DNA of 7,010 bases, from NCBI GenBank assembly GCA_050251575.1, contig JBFWMP010000144.1:1-7010 (forward strand), read 5' to 3'. This DNA comes from X23 sp050251575. Lineage in GTDB: Bacteria; Bacillota; Clostridia; SK-Y3. Positions 1 to 5,450 of this stretch are shown in pieces (position 1 is the first letter of the stretch; each line of letters opens with the position of its first letter). The notes under the pieces are model-generated. The model searched no databases, was not told where the DNA came from, and worked only from the letters and a program-made list of their open reading frames with translations. A program made the position numbers and the translations under genes.

Positions 1-1329
1 TTCCATGATTTGAATATTATAAATACACTCATATCCCGGCTTACAATAACCTACGTTTTCAAGATTCCCAAGTATATTCTTTTGTCTATACATATAATAA
101 GGCTCAAAGCCGTTTTCTTGCATAAAATACTGTGTAAAATCAAGCATATCATTTACCGTCTTTGCCTGGGTAATGGAATATTCATCTTTTTTCTCATTCA
201 ATCGCGATGCTCTTTTTATACTCATGGTATGAACCGTAAGATTCTCCGGATTTAACTTCTGTAATCTCTCTAATGTATTCTGATACATTTGCAAACATTC
301 CCCGGGCAGTCCTGCGATTACATCCATATTAATATTTGTAAAACCTAGATCTCTTGCCATTTGAAAAGAACTTACAATTTCTTGTGGTGAATGGAACCGT
401 CCGATGGTTTTAAGTGTATTCTCATTCATCGTCTGAGGATTGATACTAATACGCCCTACATCATATTTTTTAATGACGGCGAGCTTTTCAGAAGTGATTG
501 TATCCGGTCTTCCTGCTTCTATAGTAAACTCTTTTATCAATCCTAAGTCAATATCTTTGCATAATTCATCCAGGAGCCTTTCCAATTGGCTTGACTCCAG
601 TACAGTTGGAGTTCCCCCACCAATATATATGCTTTCTACCTTCCAGTTCATGTCTTTTATTATTCTTGTAGTATAATGTATTTCTTTAACCAATGCATTC
701 AAATAAGGCTCGATAAATTTTTGAGTTTTATGTACAGCGTTAGATACAAAAGAACAATATAGACACCTACTGGGACAAAAAGGAATTCCTATATAAAGTG
801 CTATATGATTGGCTGAAGATTGATTGAGAACTTTTAATTCATTACGCGCAACTTCTAATGCCAACTCAATCTTTTTACTGCTTACTGCATATTGCTCTGA
901 AAGCAGCTTTTCTATTTGTTCGCCACTTTTGCCTTGTTCGATTAAACTATGAATGATCTTGGTAGGACGTATTCCTGTAAGCGTCCCCCATGGTACCTGT
1001 ACGGTACTCACTTCTTTAGCAGCATGATAAAAAGAAAGTTTAAGAATAGTCTTACATAGCTTGGTATATTCAAGAGAGTCCAATCTGTCACTATACTGTT
1101 TTTCAATCTTGTATTCTTTATGACTGCCTTTATGATGGATACTGGTGAGAGCTAACAGTTGATAACTCTCTTCTTTTAGTATACTTTTTATATAAACATC
1201 TTCATTATCATTATCATTATCATCTTCATATTCACTTTCTACGAATTCGACCGACTGTTCTGAAAAGAAAATACGTGCCATCAGTTCTATGTCATGCTTA
1301 TATTCATGTCCTTCCAAAAATATCTTCAA
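1..1329 (-). CDS. hemZ: HemZ-type radical SAM protein, annotated as coproporphyrinogen dehydrogenase (partial, C-terminus outside window)
   Basis: The frame is open for 443 codons from TTG 1329 to the left edge; HemZ proteins are about 490-500 residues, so roughly 50 are missing. TTG is chosen because an in-frame TAA lies two codons upstream, AAGGTGG lies 8 bases upstream, and MKIFLEGHEY is a natural start. Residues 1-170 hold the HemZ-specific N-terminal region, including PWGTLTGIRPTK (113-124). The radical SAM domain follows: IPFCPSRCLYCSF with C185, C189 and C192 (CX3CX2C, binding a 4Fe-4S cluster and S-adenosylmethionine), GGGTPT (237-242), and the signature YMYRQKNILGNLENVGY near 412-428. 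The family name implies anaerobic conversion of coproporphyrinogen III to protoporphyrinogen IX. However, the cluster motif continues Ser-Phe (CX3CX2CXF), as in the heme chaperone HemW, and lacks the fourth Cys of true HemN, so the reaction is uncertain. An acidic Asp/Asn run occupies 36-44. Confidence 0.93.
   Translation of the reverse strand, partial: MKIFLEGHEYKHDIELMARIFFSEQSVEFVESEYEDDNDNDNEDVYIKSILKEESYQLLALTSIHHKGSHKEYKIEKQYSDRLDSLEYTKLCKTILKLSFYHAAKEVSTVQVPWGTLTGIRPTKIIHSLIEQGKSGEQIEKLLSEQYAVSSKKIELALEVARNELKVLNQSSANHIALYIGIPFCPSRCLYCSFVSNAVHKTQKFIEPYLNALVKEIHYTTRIIKDMNWKVESIYIGGGTPTVLESSQLERLLDELCKDIDLGLIKEFTIEAGRPDTITSEKLAVIKKYDVGRISINPQTMNENTLKTIGRFHSPQEIVSSFQMARDLGFTNINMDVIAGLPGECLQMYQNTLERLQKLNPENLTVHTMSIKRASRLNEKKDEYSITQAKTVNDMLDFTQYFMQENGFEPYYMYRQKNILGNLENVGYCKPGYECIYNIQIME
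1203..1220. repeat. In-frame hexanucleotide repeat in hemZ
   Basis: Three perfect copies of cattat (plus strand) are followed by a partial catc. On the coding strand they give alternating Asn and Asp codons, part of the acidic run at HemZ residues 36-44. A change in copy number would add or remove two residues without shifting the frame. Confidence 0.85.
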
Positions 1330-1337
1330 CTTTTATT

Positions 1338-1344
1338 CCACCTT
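1338..1344 (-). promoter_or_regulatory. Ribosome binding site of hemZ
   Basis: AAGGTGG on the minus strand lies 8 bases upstream of TTG 1329, in the 25-base gap after the metallo-hydrolase. Together with the in-frame TAA two codons upstream of the TTG, it fixes the hemZ start. Confidence 0.85.
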
Positions 1345-1354
1345 AATGTTCAAG

Positions 1355-1972
1355 TTATAGGAATGGGTTAAATGCCTTTTCCTGCTTTATCGTAGTTTCT
1401 TCCCCATGCCCCGGATATACGATTGTATCTTCCGGCAATACCAATAACTTCTCTTGAATAGATTGAAGCAGCTGACTATAATTACCTCCAGGTAAATCAG
1501 CTCTTCCTATTGAACCCTCAAACAATGTATCCCCTGAAAATAGTATGTGTTTCAATAGAATACATATTCCTCCTTGCGTATGACCCGGCGTATGAATTAC
1601 CTTGAAATCATATTGACCCACTGAAAATACCATTGAATCTTCCATAATCATATCAGCAGCAACTTGGATAGAGTCAAATCCTAATAAAGACGATAAGTTT
1701 TTCTTGCTATCCATTAAAAACTCACTATCATTGCTATGAATCATTACAGGCGCTTCCGTTTTTTCTTTCAAATATCTGATTGCACTAATATGATCAACAT
1801 GCCCATGGGTAGCTACAATATATTTTACAATATATCCTTTTCTTTGAATAATATCAAATAGCCTCTGTTCCTCTGATCCGGGATCAATAACTGCTATTTC
1901 TTTAGTGTCATCATCACCAACCATATAACAATTCGCTTCCAATGAACCCACTGTTATCTTCTCTAAAATCAT
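1355..1972 (-). CDS. MBL-fold metallo-hydrolase, glyoxalase II-like (YcbL/YqgX type)
   Basis: This is a 205-residue cytoplasmic metallo-beta-lactamase-fold hydrolase with no signal peptide or membrane segment. All metal ligands are visible: THGHVDH (55-61) with H56, H58, D60 and H61; H131 in TPGHTQGG; D148 in LFSGDTLF; and H189 in YPGHGEET. Such a set normally binds two metal ions, often zinc or iron. GSIGRADLPGG (153-163) and the compact length match the short glyoxalase II-like group, which lacks the C-terminal glutathione-binding domain of true glyoxalase II. The natural substrate cannot be read from sequence; a small thioester is the usual guess. Start ATG 1972 has GAGGTGA 4 bases upstream, overlapping the dtd stop, so translation may be coupled to dtd. 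Stop TAA at 1355-1357, 25 bases before hemZ. Confidence 0.92.
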   Translation of the reverse strand: MILEKITVGSLEANCYMVGDDDTKEIAVIDPGSEEQRLFDIIQRKGYIVKYIVATHGHVDHISAIRYLKEKTEAPVMIHSNDSEFLMDSKKNLSSLLGFDSIQVAADMIMEDSMVFSVGQYDFKVIHTPGHTQGGICILLKHILFSGDTLFEGSIGRADLPGGNYSQLLQSIQEKLLVLPEDTIVYPGHGEETTIKQEKAFNPFL

Positions 1973-1976
1973 TTCT

Positions 1977-1983
1977 TCACCTC
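1977..1983 (-). promoter_or_regulatory. Ribosome binding site of the metallo-hydrolase, overlapping the dtd stop
   Basis: GAGGTGA on the minus strand lies 4 bases before the ATG at 1972 and shares two bases with the TGA stop of dtd (1982-1984). This arrangement suits re-initiation by ribosomes finishing dtd. Confidence 0.85.
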
Positions 1984-2434
1984 AAAATATTCTTTCACTA
2001 TCCAACAACAAAGTTACCGGACCATCATTAAAAATATCAACATTCATGTGCGCACCAAATACTCCGGTTTGAACATTTTTCACTCCATGCCGTCTGCATA
2101 CTTCCACAAATCGTTCATAAAGTTGATTAGCTAATTCCGATGGTGCCGCATTACTAAAACCCGGCCTTCTGCCCTTTCTACAATCCCCGTATAGGGTAAA
2201 TTGGGAAACTATCAGCAACTCTCCCTCGATATCTAACAAAGATAGATTCATCATTCCCTTATCGTCTTCAAATATTCTTAGGTTTATTATTTTATCCGAT
2301 ATATATTTAATATCTTCTTCTGTATCCTTAGGTCCTACACCTAGTAATACCATTAAACCCTTTTGAATAGTTCCTGTAACTTCACCTTCAACAGTAACTT
2401 TAGAATGTGTTACTCTCTGCACAACTGCCCGCAA
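1982..2434 (-). CDS. dtd: D-aminoacyl-tRNA deacylase
   Basis: Dtd hydrolyses D-amino acids (classically D-tyrosine, and also glycine) from mischarged tRNA in the cytoplasm, as a proofreading step of translation. The 150-residue product is full length for the family. It opens with the typical MRAVVQRV and carries SQFTLYGD (77-84), which contains the conserved SQFTL active-site strand. Near the C-terminus are TGVFGAHM (123-130) and NDGPVT (136-141), which holds the Gly-cis-Pro pair that discriminates chirality. The start is TTG at 2434, chosen because the MRAVVQRV start is conserved and AGGAGG lies 7 bases upstream. It sits 22 bases after rel and 9 bases before the metallo-hydrolase. The rel-dtd order is common in Firmicutes. 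Confidence 0.96.
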   Translation of the reverse strand: MRAVVQRVTHSKVTVEGEVTGTIQKGLMVLLGVGPKDTEEDIKYISDKIINLRIFEDDKGMMNLSLLDIEGELLIVSQFTLYGDCRKGRRPGFSNAAPSELANQLYERFVEVCRRHGVKNVQTGVFGAHMNVDIFNDGPVTLLLDSERIF

Positions 2435-2440
2435 ATTATT

Positions 2441-2447
2441 CCCTCCT
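2441..2447 (-). promoter_or_regulatory. Ribosome binding site of dtd
   Basis: AGGAGGG on the minus strand lies in the 22-base gap after rel. Its AGGAGG core is 7 bases before the TTG start at 2434. This strong site supports use of the non-ATG start. Confidence 0.88.
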
Positions 2448-2456
2448 AATGCTCTA

Positions 2457-3836
2457 TCATTGCCTGCTTCGAGTTACTTCAAATACGCCGTTAATCCTAC
2501 GAAGTCTTTTTATAATTTTATCCAACTGTTCGGTATCCGTAATCTCTAATGTAAGATTGATCACCGCAATTTTATCCTTTGATGTTCTGGCATTCATTGC
2601 CTTCAATGGTATTTTTGAATCCGCCACACTATTGGTAACCTCAACAAATATCCCTGCTTGATCATGGGCAAGTATTTGAACATCCGATAGGTATGACGCG
2701 TTTTGAGAGTTCTCCCATTGCACCTCAATCAAACGGTTTTTTTCCTCTTCTTCACCACTTACATTTAAGCAGTCGCTTCTATGTACTGATACCCCTCTTC
2801 CACGGGTAATATAACCGATAATATCGTCACCAGGAACAGGATTGCAACAACGCGAAAGCCTCACCAAACAATTATCAATACCCTTAACGATAATTCCGTT
2901 ATTGCTTTGTTTCTTTCTTTTATTGCCTGCATATTCCTCAACCTCTTCCGGGAATAATTCAATCGGTTCCGGTTTTACAGTTTTCCTATGTTCTTCCCTA
3001 AGTCTTGAAATTACTTTAGATGCTGCAATACCACCATATCCTATGTTGGCATATAAATCATCCAAGGTCTGATAGCTATATTTTTTAAGAACAATTTCTA
3101 CCCACTCATTCTTGAATAACTGATTATGCGTCAGACCAACCTTCTTTAGCTCTTTTTCTATTAATTCCTTACCCCTGATAATATTTTCATCCCGTTTATC
3201 CTTTTTAAACCATTGATTGATCTTATTCCGGGCTTGAGAAGTTTTTGCTATCTTTAACCAATCCCTACTGGGTCCATGTACTGAAGCAGATGTCAATATT
3301 TCAATAATATCGCCATTCTTTAAATTATATTCTAACGGCACAATCTTTCCATTGATTTTCGCACCCATCATCTTATTACCGACTGCACTGTGAATAGAAT
3401 AAGCAAAATCAATAGGCGTAGCTCCTGCCGGAAGATTAATAACATCTCCCTTAGGCGTAAATACAAAAACCTCATCGGCAAACAAATCTATCTTCAGCGT
3501 CTGCATGAATTCTTCCGCATCTGTCAAGTCACGCTGTATCTCCAGCAACTGTCTTACCCATGCTAGTTTTGAATCAAGATTGTTCCCTCCAATCTTGCCT
3601 TCTTTATATTTCCAATGTGCAGCAATCCCATACTCAGCCGTTCTATGCATATCCCACGTTCTAATCTGTATTTCAAAAGGTTTTCCCGCAGGTCCTATGA
3701 CTGTTGAATGAAGTGATTGATACATATTGGGTTTCGGCATTGCAATATAATCTTTAAAACGACCCGGTATCGGCTTATATAACTCATGAACCATTCCTAA
3801 TACACCATAGCAGTCTTTTACACTATCTACGATAAC
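2457..3836 (-). CDS. rel: Bifunctional (p)ppGpp synthetase/hydrolase Rel, C-terminal part after the assembly gap
   Basis: This segment continues the same rel gene and encodes residues 266-724 of the merged protein; residues 266-307 are repeated in the N-terminal piece because of the duplicated contig ends. The rest of the synthetase domain is clear: RFKDYIAMPKPNMYQSLH (291-308), EIQIRT (320-325) and AEYGIAAHW (332-340). A TGS domain follows (about 386-448, from DEVFVFTPKGDVINLPAG), then a helical stretch, the conserved-cysteine/zinc-finger-like domain (RLSRCCNPVPGDDIIGYITR from 591, with C595, C596, H617 and C621), and a C-terminal ACT domain (about 649-724). These regulatory domains let Rel sense uncharged tRNA on the ribosome. 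The ATG at 3794 is internal (Met280), not a start. The merged length of 724 fits the family, usually about 720-740. Stop TGA at 2457-2459, 22 bases before dtd. Confidence 0.95.
   Translation of the reverse strand, partial: VIVDSVKDCYGVLGMVHELYKPIPGRFKDYIAMPKPNMYQSLHSTVIGPAGKPFEIQIRTWDMHRTAEYGIAAHWKYKEGKIGGNNLDSKLAWVRQLLEIQRDLTDAEEFMQTLKIDLFADEVFVFTPKGDVINLPAGATPIDFAYSIHSAVGNKMMGAKINGKIVPLEYNLKNGDIIEILTSASVHGPSRDWLKIAKTSQARNKINQWFKKDKRDENIIRGKELIEKELKKVGLTHNQLFKNEWVEIVLKKYSYQTLDDLYANIGYGGIAASKVISRLREEHRKTVKPEPIELFPEEVEEYAGNKRKKQSNNGIIVKGIDNCLVRLSRCCNPVPGDDIIGYITRGRGVSVHRSDCLNVSGEEEEKNRLIEVQWENSQNASYLSDVQILAHDQAGIFVEVTNSVADSKIPLKAMNARTSKDKIAVINLTLEITDTEQLDKIIKRLRRINGVFEVTRSRQ
3710..3836. repeat. 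Left copy of the 127-base direct duplication flanking the gap
   Basis: This stretch begins gaagtgattgatacat and ends ctatctacgataac, directly against the N run. It is base-for-base identical to 3937-4063. It codes for Rel residues 266-307 and flows in frame into the C-terminal part of the gene. It is interpreted as a shared contig end and not as a biological repeat. Confidence 0.95.
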
Positions 3837-3936
3837 NNNNNNNNNNNNNNNNNNNNNNNNNNNNNNNNNNNNNNNNNNNNNNNNNNNNNNNNNNNNNNNN
3901 NNNNNNNNNNNNNNNNNNNNNNNNNNNNNNNNNNNN
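3837..3936. other. Assembly gap of exactly 100 N
   Basis: One hundred undetermined bases interrupt rel. Exactly 100 is a common placeholder for a gap of unknown size. The flanks are identical 127-base sequences, so no bases need be missing here. Deleting the Ns and one copy gives an uninterrupted Rel reading frame. Confidence 0.98.
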
Positions 3937-4063
3937 GAAGTGATTGATACATATTGGGTTTCGGCATTGCAATATAATCTTTAAAACGACCCGGTATCGG
4001 CTTATATAACTCATGAACCATTCCTAATACACCATAGCAGTCTTTTACACTATCTACGATAAC
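3937..4063. repeat. Right copy of the 127-base direct duplication flanking the gap
   Basis: Identical to 3710-3836, it starts at the first base after the N run. It flows in frame from the N-terminal part of rel, in a phase two bases off from the left copy (offset 227). That phase difference is why no single open frame crosses the gap. Confidence 0.95.
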
Positions 4064-4858
4064 CCTGACTGCAAATAAATCATATATTTCTTCTATCCCT
4101 TTGCCTTGGGCAAACATCTTTCTATAAATGCTGTAAAAATGCTTTGACCGCCCATCAATCTGATTTTCTATTTCCAATTCTGTTAAACGTGTTTGAATGG
4201 TCTCTATAATAGACTTTATATATGCGTCTCTCTCCTGCTTTTTCTGATTAATACTTTCTACGATTTCATAATAAGCAATTGGATCAAGATAACGCAGTGA
4301 TATATCCTCAAGCTCCCATTTAATTTTTGTGATTCCAAGCCTATGTGCCAGGGGAGCATAAACCTGTAGCGTCTCATGTGCTTTTTCCCTTTGCTTTTCC
4401 TCGGATACGCTTTTTAAAGTTCTCATATTATGAAGCCGATCAGCAAGCTTAATTAAGATTACTCGGATATCCTTTGCCATAGCAAGAAACATTTTTCTGA
4501 GGTTTTCAACCTGCTGCTCCTCTTTACTGGTATATGGGATCTTACCCAGTTTTGTAACCCCATCTACCAACAGAGCAACCTCCTCACCAAACATATCCTT
4601 GATTTCATCATAGCTATGTGTAGTATCTTCTATCACATCATGCAACAAACCTGCAACGATTGACTCACAGTCCAACTCCATGTCTGCAAGTATATGGGCA
4701 ACCTCTAAGGGATGCATAATATAGGGTTCTCCTGATATCCTATGTTGACCTTCATGAGCCATTCTTGAAAGTTCATAGGCTTTAGTCAACATATCCCAGT
4801 CACATTGAGAGTTATATTTATTTATTTTTCCAACCAATTTTACAAATGATTTATTCAT
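3937..4858 (-). CDS. rel: Bifunctional (p)ppGpp synthetase/hydrolase Rel, N-terminal part up to the assembly gap
   Basis: This segment encodes residues 1-307 of a Rel protein that makes (p)ppGpp from ATP and GDP/GTP and also hydrolyses it, as the stringent-response enzyme of Firmicutes. The HD hydrolase domain (about 25-180) looks active. It shows R40, H49 in MHPLEVA, LLHDVIEDTT with H73, D74, E77 and D78, and LADRLHNMRT with D140 and N144. All of these align, with a constant offset of four, to the catalytic residues known from the Streptococcus Rel enzyme. The synthetase domain begins near 205 and includes EIYDLFAVRVIV with the catalytic-type D260, then RFKD (291-294). RFKD is the RxKD signature of bifunctional Rel rather than synthetase-only RelA. 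Start ATG 4858 has AAGGGA (4867-4872) 8 bases upstream. The piece ends at the N run only because of the assembly; it continues in the segment ending at 2457. The last 127 bases duplicate 3710-3836. Confidence 0.95.
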
Positions 4859-4891
4859 ATTCTTTTTCCCTTAGAATGACCTAATCTCTTA

Positions 4892-5404
4892 TTAGAATTT
4901 GACTATTGAATCCACATTATATCCTTGAAGCTTCTCTCTGCCATTCAGAAATTCAAGCTCAACCAGATATACAATTCCTGCAACCACTCCACCCAGCTGT
5001 TCAACAAGCTGTATATTAGACTTGGTTGTTCCTCCTGTCGCAAGCAAATCATCAATGATAATTACCCGTTGCCCCGGTGCTACTGCATCTTCATGCATTT
5101 CCAATACATCTGTACCATACTCAAGCTCATATGCCGCCTGTATCGTCTTATAGGGCAGCTTCCCCCTTTTTCTTATAGGGATAAATCCTTTATTTAAAGC
5201 ATAGGCTATGGGCGCACCAAAAATAAAACCTCGTGACTCAGGTCCGATAACAAGATCGAAATCCATATCTTTTATCTTCTCTATCAGGCTGTCCACCGCA
5301 CATTTAAAAGTATCTTTATCCTGAAGGACAGTAGTAATATCAATAAAGTCAATTCCTTTCTTTGGAAAATCTATAATATGTCTGAACTTTTCCTTTAAAC
5401 TCAT
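4892..5404 (-). CDS. apt: Adenine phosphoribosyltransferase
   Basis: Apt converts adenine and PRPP to AMP and pyrophosphate in cytoplasmic purine salvage. The 170-residue product matches the usual bacterial length. The PRPP-binding signature VIIIDDLLATGGT lies at 114-126. Other family landmarks are GPESRGFIFG (54-63), IRKRGKLP (77-84) and the flexible loop near YELEYGTDVLEMH (92-104). The start is chosen at ATG 5404. An in-frame ATG five codons upstream (5419) would give MRRII before MSLKEKF, but the bases between the two ATGs contain the Shine-Dalgarno sequence GAGGAGG, spaced 6 bases from 5404. The upstream ATG is therefore very unlikely to be used. The stop is TAA at 4892-4894. The gene sits 46 bases after recJ and 33 bases before rel. 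Apt uses PRPP and feeds the purine nucleotide pool on which Rel acts, and apt-rel adjacency is widely conserved in Firmicutes. Confidence 0.97.
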   Translation of the reverse strand: MSLKEKFRHIIDFPKKGIDFIDITTVLQDKDTFKCAVDSLIEKIKDMDFDLVIGPESRGFIFGAPIAYALNKGFIPIRKRGKLPYKTIQAAYELEYGTDVLEMHEDAVAPGQRVIIIDDLLATGGTTKSNIQLVEQLGGVVAGIVYLVELEFLNGREKLQGYNVDSIVKF

Positions 5405-5410
5405 AATAAT

Positions 5411-5417
5411 CCTCCTC
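5411..5417 (-). promoter_or_regulatory. Ribosome binding site of apt
   Basis: GAGGAGG on the minus strand lies 6 bases upstream of the ATG at 5404. It falls inside the reading frame of the competing upstream ATG at 5419, so it decides the start of apt. Confidence 0.9.
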
Positions 5418-5450
5418 ATTTATGATTTTATTTGTTAGTATTTTAATATT

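Noticed and set aside
303..320. Palindrome-like cccgggcag stretch considered as a regulatory site
   Set aside because: It codes for the conserved AGLPGE motif of the hemZ radical SAM domain, so the coding constraint explains it.
10..676. Plus-strand open frames at 10-255 and 440-676
   Set aside because: They lie antisense to the conserved radical SAM coding region of hemZ, have no recognisable domain and no convincing ribosome binding site.
2407..3711. Plus-strand open frames at 2407-2661, 2842-3072 and 3505-3711
   Set aside because: They are antisense shadows of rel, whose protein is conserved over its full length; their Ser/Leu-rich products match no family I recognise.
3823..4014. Short minus-strand open frame running through the N run
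   Set aside because: It exists only because the Ns translate without stops. Its real bases are the duplicated part of rel read in a wrong frame.
3710..4063. Possible true tandem duplication or insertion site inside rel
   Set aside because: The copies match perfectly, abut exactly 100 Ns on both sides, and collapse to a perfect full-length Rel. There are no inverted ends, no transposase and no sequence divergence, so an assembly join explains it better.
4881..4895. Inverted repeat ctaat-5-attag at the end of apt, considered as a terminator
   Set aside because: The stem is only five mostly A-T pairs, it overlaps the apt stop codon, and no T-run follows it in the direction of transcription.
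5405..5450. Possible promoter in the 46-base recJ-apt gap
   Set aside because: The gap is AT-rich and contains TAAAAT-like hexamers, but I see no properly spaced -35 element, and AT-rich sequence gives such matches by chance.
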